Shown one piece after another: positions 37,393 through 46,078 of a DNA stretch of 64,000 nucleotides. Under the pieces are notes generated by a model that was not told where the DNA came from, did not search any database, and was given only the letters and a program-made list of their open reading frames with translations. This DNA is from Nonomuraea ceibae (lineage in GTDB: Bacteria; Actinomycetota; Actinomycetes; Streptosporangiales; Streptosporangiaceae), in the NCBI RefSeq assembly GCF_019396325.1, contig NZ_JAHKRO010000004.1:159444-223443 (forward strand), read 5' to 3'. Numbering within the stretch: the stretch's first letter is position 1; every line of letters begins with the position of its first letter. A program made the translations under genes and the position numbers.

Positions 37393-38397
37393 ATGGCCAG
37401 ACCTCGTGTACTCTCCGGCATCCAGCCCACCGCGGACTCCTTCCACCTGGGCAACTACCTGGGTGCGGTCCGGCAGTGGGTCACCTTGCAGGAGACCCAC
37501 GACGCCTTCTACTGCGTGGTTGACCTCCACGCCATCACCGTGCAGACCGAGCCCGCCGCGCTGCGCCGCCGCAGCCGCGTCGCGGCCGCCCAGCTCCTCG
37601 CCGCCGGGCTCGACCCCGAGCGCGCCACGGTCTTCGTGCAGTCGCACGTCCGCGAGCACAGCGAGCTCGCCTGGATCCTCAACTGCCAGACGGGCATGGG
37701 CGAGGCCGCCCGCATGACGCAGTTCAAGGACAAGTCGGCCAAGTACGGCGAGAGCGCGGCCAGCGTCGGGCTGTTCACCTACCCGATCCTCCAGGCGGCC
37801 GACATCCTGCTCTACCAGGCCAACAGCGTGCCGGTGGGCGCCGACCAGAAGCAGCACCTGGAGCTCACCCGCGACCTGGGCCAGCGCTTCAACCACCGCT
37901 TCGGCGACACGTTCACGATCCCGGAGCCGTACATCCTCAAGGAGGTCGAGAAGATCACCGACCTCCAGGACCCGTCGGCGAAGATGTCGAAGTCCTCCTC
38001 CAGCCCGGCCGGCATCCTGGACGTGCTGGAGCAGCCGGGGCCGCTGCGCAAGAAGGTCATGCGCGCGGTCACCGACACCGGGTCGGAGGTGCTGTTCGAC
38101 GAGGAGAACAAGCCGGGCATCTCCAACCTGCTGCGGATCCAGTCGGCGCTGACCGGCGTGCCGATCCCCGACCTGGTGGCCCGCTACGAGGGGCAGGGCT
38201 ACGGGACGTTCAAGAAGGACGTCGCCGAGGCCGTGGTCGAGGCGTTCACCCCGATCCGCGAGCGCACCGAGAAGCTGCTGGGCGACGAGGCCGAGCTGGA
38301 CAAGCTGCTGGCGGCCGGCGCCGAGCGGGCCCGCGCGGTGGCCCGGCGGACGATGGCCGAGGTCCGCGACCGGGTGGGCTTCCTGCCGACGCTCTGA
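37393..38397 (+). CDS. trpS: Tryptophanyl-tRNA synthetase, 334 aa
   Basis: A class I aminoacyl-tRNA synthetase charging tRNA-Trp. The HIGH-type motif is in [11 protein letters not shown], the KMSKS motif in [12 protein letters not shown], and the Trp pocket includes [14 protein letters not shown]. Length is normal for bacterial TrpRS. ATG start 15 bp after the CNNM gene, so the two are probably co-transcribed. No tryptophan attenuator or T-box was seen. Confidence 0.97.
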   Translation: MARPRVLSGIQPTADSFHLGNYLGAVRQWVTLQETHDAFYCVVDLHAITVQTEPAALRRRSRVAAAQLLAAGLDPERATVFVQSHVREHSELAWILNCQTGMGEAARMTQFKDKSAKYGESAASVGLFTYPILQAADILLYQANSVPVGADQKQHLELTRDLGQRFNHRFGDTFTIPEPYILKEVEKITDLQDPSAKMSKSSSSPAGILDVLEQPGPLRKKVMRAVTDTGSEVLFDEENKPGISNLLRIQSALTGVPIPDLVARYEGQGYGTFKKDVAEAVVEAFTPIRERTEKLLGDEAELDKLLAAGAERARAVARRTMAEVRDRVGFLPTL

Positions 38398-38498
38398 GCC
38401 GACGGCCGCGCCGAGGCCGACCGCTCACCACGCTCATCACGCTCACCGGTTGAGCCGGGTCGCCGCGTAAGCGGGGGCCGCCTGGGCAGGAGTGCAGG

Positions 38499-39437
38499 GT
38501 GATCGTGAGTGAGCGGGTGGCGGCCGCCAAGGCGCGCGGGCGGCGCACGGTGGAGAGCTGGCGGGTGCGGCGGCCGTCGGTCGACCACCTGATCAGGACC
38601 GTCCAGCGCTACCAGGCCACGTTCGGCGACCGGCTGGCCGGGGCGGTGACGTACTTCGCGTTCCTGTCGTTCTTCCCGCTGATCGCGCTGGCGTTCGCGC
38701 TGCTCGGGTACGTGATGTCCGTCGACGAGGCGGTGACCCAGGCGCTGGAGGCGGCGATCGCCGAGCGGCTGCCCGGCGTGTCGGAGGAGCTCGACCTGTC
38801 GGGCATCGGGGAGGCCAGGGCGACCGCCGGGATCATCGGCCTGCTGGGCCTGCTCTACGCCGGGCTGGGGGCGGTGGACGCGCTGCGGGGGGCGCTGCGC
38901 GAGGTGACGATGGCGACCTCGCCGCCGCTGAACTTCTTCCTCGGCAAGCTGCGCGACCTGGTCTCGCTGCTCATGCTCGGGGTGACGCTGATCGTGTCGG
39001 TGCTGGCCGGCGGGCTGGCCACGCAGGCGACGCGGAACGTGGCCAACTTCCTGTTCGGCGACAGCTCGCCGGTGGTCACGGCGGCGACCGGCGTGGTGGG
39101 CGTGCTGGGCAGCGTGGGCGCCGACTGGGTGCTGTTCGTGATCGTGCTCGGCTGGGTGGCGCGGCCCGTCCAGCCGTTCCGGGTGATCGCCCGGGGCGCG
39201 CTGCTCGGCGCGATCGGGTTCGGCCTGCTCAAGCAGCTCGCCTCGCTGCTGCTCGCGCAGACGCTGAGCAACCCGCTGTACGGCGCGTTCGCGGTCATGG
39301 TCGGGCTGCTGATCTGGATCAACTTCTCGGCCCGGCTCGTCCTGTACGTGGCCGCGTGGACGGCCACGGCGGGAGGCGCCCCGCCGCCCGAGCCGACGCC
39401 GATGCCGTTCAGGACGGGCCGGACGTCACAGGCGTGA
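38499..39437 (+). CDS. YihY/BrkB-type inner membrane protein, 312 aa
   Basis: A YihY/virulence factor BrkB family protein. The N-terminal amphipathic part is followed by GAVTYFAFLSFFPLIALAFA, the LGLLYAGLGAVDALRGALR segment, a long hydrophobic middle region and AWTATAGG near the end. Function of the family is not settled; export or envelope roles have been proposed. GTG start. The 101-bp gap after trpS shows nothing notable. It overlaps the convergent D,D-carboxypeptidase by 12 bp. Confidence 0.9.
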   Translation: MIVSERVAAAKARGRRTVESWRVRRPSVDHLIRTVQRYQATFGDRLAGAVTYFAFLSFFPLIALAFALLGYVMSVDEAVTQALEAAIAERLPGVSEELDLSGIGEARATAGIIGLLGLLYAGLGAVDALRGALREVTMATSPPLNFFLGKLRDLVSLLMLGVTLIVSVLAGGLATQATRNVANFLFGDSSPVVTAATGVVGVLGSVGADWVLFVIVLGWVARPVQPFRVIARGALLGAIGFGLLKQLASLLLAQTLSNPLYGAFAVMVGLLIWINFSARLVLYVAAWTATAGGAPPPEPTPMPFRTGRTSQA

Positions 39438-40550
39438 GCGCCGCCTGCGCCGGATGCCGTAGCCGAGCCAGAGCAGCCCGAACAGCAGCCCGCCGCCGAT
39501 CACCAGCGAGCCGACCGTGCGCGTGGTGCCGGTCTGCTTGGCGGCGGCGTTGTCCAGCAGCGGCGGCGGTGGCGCGGCGCTGGGCGTGGCGCTCGGGGTG
39601 GTCACCGGAGCGGCCTGGGCCGGCGGCTGGTCGGGCAGCGGGTCGACGAGCTGCCCCACCGGGCTGACCTTGCCCCGGGCGGCGAACCCCCAGTCGAGCA
39701 GGCCGGCCACCTCGTCCCAGAAGTAGCCCTTGTGCCGCATGACGACCACGATGATCGTGTGGCCGTCGCGGGTGGCCGCGCCGACGAAGCTGCCGTGGGC
39801 CTTGGAGGTCCAGCCGTTCTTGACGCCGATCATGCCCTTGTAGCGCCAGAGCAGCTTGTTGTGGTTGCTGATCTGGTAGGGCTTCTTCGGCGCGGGGAAC
39901 GTGGCGGTCTTTGTGCTGATATATCGCCGGAAGTCAGCGTTCGCCAGCCCGGCCCGTGCGATGAGCGCCAGATCGTACGCCGAGCTGCTCTGCCCCGGCT
40001 TGTCCAGCCCGCTGGGCGTCATGGCGACCGTGTCGTTCGCCTGGAGGCGCTTGGCCTCGGCGTTCATGTCGGCCATGGTCTTGGCCAGGCCGCCGTTGGT
40101 CTCGGCCAGCGCCATCGCCGCGTCGTTGCCCGAGGACATCATCAGCGCCCTGAACAGGTCCTCGACCTCGTAGATCGGCTTGGGCTGCAGGCCGACCGCG
40201 CTGCCCTCCTGGTTGACGGCGTTGCGGCTGGGCTTGACCTTGAGGTCCTTGTCCAGTTTGGGGATGAGCGTGACCGCGGTGAGGATCTTGAGCGTGCTGG
40301 CCGGCAGGAAGCGGCCGTGGGCGTTCCTGGCCGCGAGCACCTGGCCGGTCTCCTGGTCGGCGATGAGGAACGAGGTCGCCTTGGTCTTGGGCGGCGCCCG
40401 GAAATCGCCCGGCCTGACCAGCCCCTTGGCGCCCAGCGCGTCACCGCCCACCGGTGAGGTGGTCGGGTCGGCCTGGGCGGGACCTGCGAGGATGACCCCG
40501 AGACCGACCGCTGCGATGAGTGCCGTGACAGGCATCCGTTTCGTCCACAT
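39426..40550 (-). CDS. D-alanyl-D-alanine carboxypeptidase (PBP5-like, S11), 374 aa
   Basis: A secreted, C-terminally anchored penicillin-binding protein that trims the terminal D-Ala of peptidoglycan stems. Signal peptide residues 1-27; active site SxxK is STLK at 85-88; SGN at 140-142. The third motif, usually KTG, is KNG at 244-246 (GVKNGWTSK). A proline-rich spacer (AAPVTTPSATPSAAPPPP) leads to a C-terminal helix and basic tail. Synteny with the downstream-facing SCO4848-like gene matches Streptomyces SCO4847/4848, from memory. Confidence 0.93.
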   Translation of the reverse strand: MWTKRMPVTALIAAVGLGVILAGPAQADPTTSPVGGDALGAKGLVRPGDFRAPPKTKATSFLIADQETGQVLAARNAHGRFLPASTLKILTAVTLIPKLDKDLKVKPSRNAVNQEGSAVGLQPKPIYEVEDLFRALMMSSGNDAAMALAETNGGLAKTMADMNAEAKRLQANDTVAMTPSGLDKPGQSSSAYDLALIARAGLANADFRRYISTKTATFPAPKKPYQISNHNKLLWRYKGMIGVKNGWTSKAHGSFVGAATRDGHTIIVVVMRHKGYFWDEVAGLLDWGFAARGKVSPVGQLVDPLPDQPPAQAAPVTTPSATPSAAPPPPLLDNAAAKQTGTTRTVGSLVIGGGLLFGLLWLGYGIRRRRRSRL

Positions 40551-40633
40551 GGCGGTCTCAGCGTAGCTTCGAGTTGTATCCCATGTGCCGACACATCCCC
40601 CGAAGATCGGCCCACGACGCTAGAGAGATGGTC

Positions 40634-40885
40634 ATGTCACGAAAGATCGCCGGATTCCTCGTCGCGCTCGCCGCGTTCATGGTCTTCGAGTGGATCAACC
40701 TGGGATTCAACCTTCAGGACGGCCACGACACCGGTTTCTACGTGGTGCACGGCATCCTGATCGCGGTCAACATCATCCTGGCGGTCGTGCTGGGGATCAT
40801 CGGCCTGCGGGGGCTCGGCAAAGTGCCGTCCTGGTGGCGGCGTGCAGCTCGTCGGCCTCACGACGGGAGCCGGCGATCGTCGTGA
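40634..40885 (+). CDS. SCO4848-like small membrane protein, 83 aa
   Basis: Two membrane helices (IAGFLVALAAFMVFEWINLG, then GFYVVHGILIAVNIILAVVL) separated by a short polar loop, followed by GIIGLRGLGKVPSWW. This matches the SCO4848 family of actinomycete membrane proteins next to a D,D-carboxypeptidase. The ATG at 40634 is used; 40628 is possible. The basic C-terminal tail (RRAARRPHDGSRRSS) is encoded entirely within an 89-bp overlap with the convergent ATP-grasp gene, which is unusual and may mean the native stop was lost. Confidence 0.8.
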   Translation: MSRKIAGFLVALAAFMVFEWINLGFNLQDGHDTGFYVVHGILIAVNIILAVVLGIIGLRGLGKVPSWWRRAARRPHDGSRRSS

Positions 40886-42200
40886 AGCCCATCTTGCCGT
40901 GCTCGGGGATGGCGCCGAGCAGGTGGAAGACGTTCCCGGTGCCGGTCGCGGCGTCGAAGCCGAGGCCGAGCCGTTCGGCGGTGCGCAGCACCTCGCCGGG
41001 GGAGCGGCCGCGCAGGCAGTCGGCCGAGCAGTTGTCGGTGGCCGTGTAGTACGTGGGCCGGTCGCCGGCCATCAGCAGGCCGGTGCCCGGGTCGTACCGG
41101 GCTCCGGTGACGAGCTGGGCTGCCCCGTACGGATGGGTGGTGCCGCCGATCCGCAGGTTGATCTCGCACAGCAGGGCCGCGTAGCCGGCGTCGGTCTTCA
41201 TGGCGAAGAAGTCCATGCCGAACAGCCCGACCGCGCCCTTGCTCGCCAGGATGGCGGCGATCCGGTCGGCCGAGGCGCCCACCTCGGCGCGGTACTCCGG
41301 CGCGGCCGGGAACGTGCAGCCCTGGTAGACGTCGTTGTTGGCGCCGCCGAGCACCTGGTCGTGGGTGGCCAGCACCTCGTGGTGCCCGCCGGGCGAGATG
41401 CGGGCCAGCGCGCTGGGGAAGTACAGCGGCCGGTGCTCGATGAACTCCTCGACCACGGCGCCGCGCTCGGCGATCTTGGCGGTGAACGTCTCCCAGGTCT
41501 CGCCCGCGGCGGAGAAGCTGGTCGCGGCGCGGTCGCCTTTGGGCAGGATGGCGTTGCCGAGTCCCGAGTAGCCGTCGTTCAGCTTGAGGATGACGCGCTC
41601 GCCGGGCAGCGACTCGATGGCGTCCTCCAGCTCGGCGAGGGTGTGCAGGTCGCCGAAGCCGCGCGCCATGGGCACGCCCGCCATCGAGCCGAGCTCGCGC
41701 GAGCCGCTCTTGGAGCCGTAGTAGGCCAGCGCCGTGGCCGGGCCGTAGAGGGGCACGTTGAGTGACGAGGCGAGTTCCTCCTCCAGCTCGCTCAGCACGA
41801 ACGGCACGATGAAGGCGTCGTCGTCGATCGCGGACCGCAGCCGGTCCATGACGTCGGGACGCGACAGTAACGTCCTGGTGAGCGGTTGCGCGTGCGGCTC
41901 GTCGAGGGTGATGAGCTCCAGCCGCTTGGCGGCCTCCTCCGGGTCGGGCAGGAAGCCGAGATAGTAGGCGACGATCTCCGGGTCGATCGGCGCGGACGAG
42001 AGGTAGACCACCTTGACCCCGGGCTCGCGCAGGGTCAGCAGCAGGAAGAGCAGGCGCTCCTCGTAGCACCGCGCTCCCGTGATGCGGCGGAGCTCGTCCT
42101 GCGGCAGGGAGAGCGAGGGTACGACCACCAGGGTCCCCTCGCCCGGCTCGAAGATGCTCAACCTGGCATACTTCTCCCCGAACGGGATATTAGTGATCAT
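40797..42200 (-). CDS. PGM1-related ATP-grasp peptide ligase-like protein, 467 aa
   Basis: The opening block VVVPSLSLPQDELRRITGAR, followed by CYEERLLFLLLTLREPGVKV, is the signature of the family related to Pgm1, the peptide ligase of pheganomycin biosynthesis. The ATP-grasp part has VPLYGPATALAYYGSKSGSR, VILKLNDGYSGLGNAIL and the metal-binding FFAMKTDAG...CEINLRIGGTTHP. It probably joins an amino acid or carboxylate to a peptide or small molecule using ATP. No biosynthetic partner genes surround it. The ATG at 42200 begins near the family start; an in-frame ATG at 42284 would add 28 poorly conserved residues. Confidence 0.85.
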   Translation of the reverse strand: MITNIPFGEKYARLSIFEPGEGTLVVVPSLSLPQDELRRITGARCYEERLLFLLLTLREPGVKVVYLSSAPIDPEIVAYYLGFLPDPEEAAKRLELITLDEPHAQPLTRTLLSRPDVMDRLRSAIDDDAFIVPFVLSELEEELASSLNVPLYGPATALAYYGSKSGSRELGSMAGVPMARGFGDLHTLAELEDAIESLPGERVILKLNDGYSGLGNAILPKGDRAATSFSAAGETWETFTAKIAERGAVVEEFIEHRPLYFPSALARISPGGHHEVLATHDQVLGGANNDVYQGCTFPAAPEYRAEVGASADRIAAILASKGAVGLFGMDFFAMKTDAGYAALLCEINLRIGGTTHPYGAAQLVTGARYDPGTGLLMAGDRPTYYTATDNCSADCLRGRSPGEVLRTAERLGLGFDAATGTGNVFHLLGAIPEHGKMGFTTIAGSRREADELHAATRTALCRAPAGR

Positions 42201-42661
42201 ATTGCGAGTGAAACACGCATTCTTCTCAAATGCAGCAATCGCCGGAGTGTCATGACCATGACAGAAGGTGACAGCATTCGTCATGGCGGAGCACGTTTGG
42301 GATGCCCGGCTCGGGGTCAGGATTTAATGATCCCTTGTGACTATTTTCGGGCCACGCCGGATGGTCACAGTCCGTGACGACCCGTGGTTACGGGCATGCA
42401 GGCGGCTAACTTTTGGTGTAGTTGTCGGCGCGAACGCTCACGAGAGCGATAAAGTCGAAGCATCGCCGGGCCCGTGGCTGATCGCCATGTTCCCGGCTGA
42501 AGCCGCCCTCTTCGGGAGACGGCGGAGAGTCGCGCCCCCGTGTCGATGAGCTGCTCGGAACGGACAGCCGCCACTGAGGGACAAATGACGAAAGACGGCG
42601 CTATTAGGCCGTGCGGCGTTGGGCAGTGGTGATCGCACGGCATGGGACGGGATGGTGACTG
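42201..42661. other. 461-bp region without a supported gene
   Basis: It separates the leftward PGM1-like gene from the rightward M20 gene and is less G+C-rich than its surroundings. It contains a UUCG-capped hairpin (CCGCC/GGCGG outer arms, 42503-42525) and a long-range CCACTG/CAGTGG pair about 55 bp apart near 42571-42630. Both promoters must lie here. No riboswitch class was recognised; the short open frames have poor codon patterns. Confidence 0.5.
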
Positions 42662-43897
42662 ATGCAGGGACGTGAGCTTCGAGGGGAACTCGACGCGTTC
42701 CTGGCGGGGATCGAGCAGGACCTGGTGGCCTTCCGCCGTGATCTGCACATGCACCCCGAGCTGGCCTTCGCCGAATACCGCACGACGCAGCGGATCGCCG
42801 AGCGGCTCAGCGCCGCCGGGCTGGTCCCCTCGGTGCTGCCGCGCGGCACCGGGCTGATCTGCGACGTGGGCCGGGGCGACGGCCCGACAGTGGCACTGCG
42901 CGCCGACATCGACGCGCTCCCGCTCCAGGACGAGAAGGAGCTGCCCTACCGCTCCACCGTGCCCGGCTCCTGCCACGCGTGCGGGCACGACGTGCACACC
43001 ACGGTCCTGCTCGGCACCTCGCTCTTCCTGGCCCAGCAGGCCGCCGCCGGGCTGCTGCCCGGCCGGGTGCGCCTGATCTTCCAGCCCGCCGAGGAGCTGC
43101 CCGGCGGCGCCCTGGAGGTCATGGCGCAGGGCGGCATCAGCGGCGTCGACCGCATCTTCGGCCTGCACTGCGACCCGCGCGTGGACGTCGGACAGATCGG
43201 CCTCAAGTCGGGCCCGATCACCTCGGCCTGCGACAAGCTGACGATCCGGGTCTCCGGCCCCGGCGGCCACACCGCCAGGCCGCACCTCACCGCCGACCTG
43301 GTGTTCGCGCTCGCCAAGATCCTCACCGAGCTGCCCGCCGCACTGTCGCGCCGGGTCGACCCGCGCTCCTCGCTCAGCCTCGTGTGGGGCCGCGTGTCGG
43401 CGGGCTCTGCCGCCAACGCCATCCCCGACGACGGCGTGGCCGAGGGCACCGTGCGCTGCCTCGACGAGAACGCCTGGCACGCCGCCCCCGACCTGATCAA
43501 GTCGCTGCTGGAGTCGGTCGCCGGCGCCTACGGCGTCGAGGCGACGATGGACTACACGCGCGGCGTGCCGCCCGTGGTCAACGATGACGGCTGCGTGGAG
43601 ATGCTGACCGAGGCGGCCCAGCGGGCGCTCGGCCCGGGCGCGGTGGTGCCCACCCAGCAGTCGCTCGGCGGCGAGGACTTCGCCTGGTACCTGGAGTCGA
43701 TCCCCGGCGCGTTCGCCAGGCTCGGCACCCGCTCCCCGGAGTCCGGCATCACCTACGACATCCACCAGGGCACGTTCGACGTGGACGAGCGGGCCATCGC
43801 CATGGGCGTGCGCCTCATGGCGACGACCGCGCTCACCGCCCTGTTCGAGGGCACCCGCCTCCCGGCCGCGGACGAGATCACCTCCGCCCTGGCCTGA
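42662..43897 (+). CDS. M20-family amidohydrolase (hippurate hydrolase-like), 411 aa
   Basis: A zinc peptidase of the M20D amidohydrolase group. Metal ligands and catalytic residues are in the family blocks RRDLHMHPELAFAEYRT, LRADIDALPLQDEKELPY, CHACGHDVHTTVLLG and RLIFQPAEELPGGA. The lid domain contains GGHTARPH. Such enzymes remove acyl groups from N-acyl amino acids or similar amides. It is cytoplasmic and stands alone, ending 9 bp from the convergent peptidase. Confidence 0.93.
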   Translation: MQGRELRGELDAFLAGIEQDLVAFRRDLHMHPELAFAEYRTTQRIAERLSAAGLVPSVLPRGTGLICDVGRGDGPTVALRADIDALPLQDEKELPYRSTVPGSCHACGHDVHTTVLLGTSLFLAQQAAAGLLPGRVRLIFQPAEELPGGALEVMAQGGISGVDRIFGLHCDPRVDVGQIGLKSGPITSACDKLTIRVSGPGGHTARPHLTADLVFALAKILTELPAALSRRVDPRSSLSLVWGRVSAGSAANAIPDDGVAEGTVRCLDENAWHAAPDLIKSLLESVAGAYGVEATMDYTRGVPPVVNDDGCVEMLTEAAQRALGPGAVVPTQQSLGGEDFAWYLESIPGAFARLGTRSPESGITYDIHQGTFDVDERAIAMGVRLMATTALTALFEGTRLPAADEITSALA

Positions 43898-43906
43898 GGC
43901 GGGCCG

Positions 43907-45787
43907 TCACGGCAGCCGGCCGAAGACCACCGGCAGCTTCACCGACGAGCGGCCCGGCGACACCGTGACCTTGGTGCCCGCCGGGTAACGCAGCGTGTAG
44001 TCGTGGTCCGTCGAGATGATCACCACGCCGATCCGGTGCCCCTTCTTGAACAGGTGGTCCTGCGGCTGGAGATCCCACGTGAAGCCGTACTCGCGGCCCG
44101 GCCTCACGGGCTCGCTGCGGTCCTCCCGGTGCCGGTTGCGCACGTCCAGCCACCCCCGCGTGACGATCTTGTACGGGGTCACCGCCGTGCCCAGCGTGCG
44201 CAGGGCGGTGCAGCCGGTGTCACCCGGGACGCCCTGGCCGTAGCAGAGCGTCTCGCCGGTCGGCACCAGCCTGCCGTCGGGCCGCGTGTCCGTCCCGTAG
44301 TCGACCAGCAGGGCGGTCAGGTACGGCGTGGCGCCGTCGCGCATCGAGGCCCGCACCGAGATCGTCGGCGTGCCCGAGATCCGCACGTCGGCGGGCAGCG
44401 GGGCCGTCAGATAGGCCAGCCGGTTCGGGTCCGCCGCGGGCGCGGTCCCGGCCAGGTCCTCGGCCGTGCGGGTCTTCTGGTCGGTGTACGACTCGCGCGC
44501 CGACCAGGGGCGGGGCAGCAGGCCGAGCTTGCCGCCCGAGCCCATCCACAGCCGCACCGGGTGGGCGCCCGGCAGCGGCCAGGAGGCGTGCCGCCCCCAC
44601 TGCCCGGCGGCGATCTCCACGTCGGCCTGCGGCTCACGCATGACGCCGCTGTCGAGCCCGTACAGCCAGTGGTCGAACCAGCCGTGGAGCTGGCGCAGCC
44701 ACTCGGCGGTGCGCAGGCTGAACGGGTTCATGTGGGTGCCCTGGTGCAGCCAGATCTTGCGCGGCACGTTCCGCTCGGCCAGGGCCTGCCACCACTGGGC
44801 GGCCTGCTTGGTCTTGACGTTCCAGTCGTTGAGCCCGTGCACCAGGAAGACGCTGGCCCGGACCTTGTCCACGTCGTTGAGGTAGTTGCGGGCGTCCCAG
44901 AACGGGCTGTAGTCGCCGCTGACGCGGTCCTGGGCCGCCGCCAGGCCGTCGATCACCGGGCCGCACACCGCCTGGCCGTCCTGCCTGGTCAGCACGAACT
45001 TGGCGAGCACGTCGGCGTCCTCGCCCTGGAAGCCGCCGGGGGCGAGCACGCCGCCGTTGGCCCGGTAGTAGTCGTACCAGGAGGAGATCGCGGCGATGGG
45101 CACGATCGTCTCCAGTCCCTCGACGCCGGTCGCGGCGACGGCGTTGGGCAGGGTGCCGTTGTAGGAGACACCGATCATGCCGACCTTGCCGGTGGACCAG
45201 GTGGCCTCGACCGGGGCGCCGTTCGCGTCGAAGCCCTTGGCGCGGCCGTTGAGCCAGTCGATGGCGGCCTTCGGCCCGGCGGTCTCGTTGCGGTCGCCGG
45301 TGGTCGGGCAGCCGGTGGCCCGGCCGCTGCCCACGTTCTCGACCAGGGCTATGGCGTAGCCGCGGGGCAGGAAGTAGTTGTCGTAGTAGCCGGCGAACGG
45401 CTCACTGGCGAGCTTGTCCGCGTGCGAGCGCAGCGTGGGCAGCGGGTTGCCGTCCTCGTCCACGTCGACGGGGTGGTTGGGGACGTCGTTGACGCCGGAG
45501 AAGTACGGGCTGGCCTCCATGATCACGGGGACTTTGAGCCCCTGGTCGGTCTCCTTGGGGCGCAGGATGTCGACGGCGACCCGGTCGGGCCGGCCGTCGT
45601 GGTCACTGTCGGTGCCTTCGACCTCGACGAAGACGGTCTGTTTGACGGCGTCCGCGCGGGAGAAGACCGGTTGGGTGGCGTTCCCCTCCACGCTGATGGC
45701 GGGGGTGTCCGCCGCGACGGGCCCGCTGGTCAGTCCCAGGACGAGGACCGCGGCCAGCGGCACGGCGATGGCCTTCCAAGGGTGCAT
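43907..45787 (-). CDS. Secreted X-Pro dipeptidyl-peptidase (CocE/S15 family), 626 aa
   Basis: A signal peptide (residues 1-26) indicates export. The alpha/beta-hydrolase domain has the nucleophile Ser208 in GMIGVSYNG and the characteristic SSWYDYYRANGG. The Asp/His of the triad lie in VHGLNDWNVKT and HQGTHMNP. A C-terminal jelly-roll domain ends VVFGRLP. It would release X-Pro dipeptides from extracellular peptides. A much longer upstream open frame to 47206 runs antisense to the BMP gene and is rejected; the ATG at 45787 starts exactly at the signal peptide. Confidence 0.93.
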   Translation of the reverse strand: MHPWKAIAVPLAAVLVLGLTSGPVAADTPAISVEGNATQPVFSRADAVKQTVFVEVEGTDSDHDGRPDRVAVDILRPKETDQGLKVPVIMEASPYFSGVNDVPNHPVDVDEDGNPLPTLRSHADKLASEPFAGYYDNYFLPRGYAIALVENVGSGRATGCPTTGDRNETAGPKAAIDWLNGRAKGFDANGAPVEATWSTGKVGMIGVSYNGTLPNAVAATGVEGLETIVPIAAISSWYDYYRANGGVLAPGGFQGEDADVLAKFVLTRQDGQAVCGPVIDGLAAAQDRVSGDYSPFWDARNYLNDVDKVRASVFLVHGLNDWNVKTKQAAQWWQALAERNVPRKIWLHQGTHMNPFSLRTAEWLRQLHGWFDHWLYGLDSGVMREPQADVEIAAGQWGRHASWPLPGAHPVRLWMGSGGKLGLLPRPWSARESYTDQKTRTAEDLAGTAPAADPNRLAYLTAPLPADVRISGTPTISVRASMRDGATPYLTALLVDYGTDTRPDGRLVPTGETLCYGQGVPGDTGCTALRTLGTAVTPYKIVTRGWLDVRNRHREDRSEPVRPGREYGFTWDLQPQDHLFKKGHRIGVVIISTDHDYTLRYPAGTKVTVSPGRSSVKLPVVFGRLP

Positions 45788-45976
45788 GGCAGAGCTCCAG
45801 ACGACTTTTCCGCCGGTTGGCGGGAATCCCTGCCATGATCGATCGGCGGTCACCGGCTGGCGAGGCCCAAAATTCGGCAAAGCTTGCCGGCCGCCACCTG
45901 AGCGGACGGGCCCGGAAATCAGGTCACGGACGCGCTTGATGTCGATAACGGAGCGGTTGCGACCCTGTGTGCTGGT

Positions 45977-46005
45977 TTGGTATGCCCTGGTCAACCAACT
46001 ATCTT
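45977..46005 (+). promoter_or_regulatory. Candidate promoter/operator of the nucleoside operon
   Basis: TTGGTA and TATCTT are spaced by 17 bp. TTGGT (45977-45981) and ACCAA (45994-45998) form an inverted repeat across the spacer, a possible repressor site. The remainder of the 291-bp gap (45788-46078) shows nothing else recognised. Confidence 0.35.
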
Positions 46006-46078
46006 CCGTGCAGGGTTGCCGTACGTTTCTTCGCGCCTGCGATGAAGTTCGACGGCGGGGAAATGGAAGGGAGTCGCC

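Noticed and set aside
42337..42549. A 70-codon ORF in the spacer
   Set aside because: Poor codon pattern, no ribosome site and no recognisable features.
42201..42661. A riboswitch (c-di-AMP, cobalamin or other) in front of the M20 gene
   Set aside because: Hairpins are present but I could not match the consensus loops of any class.
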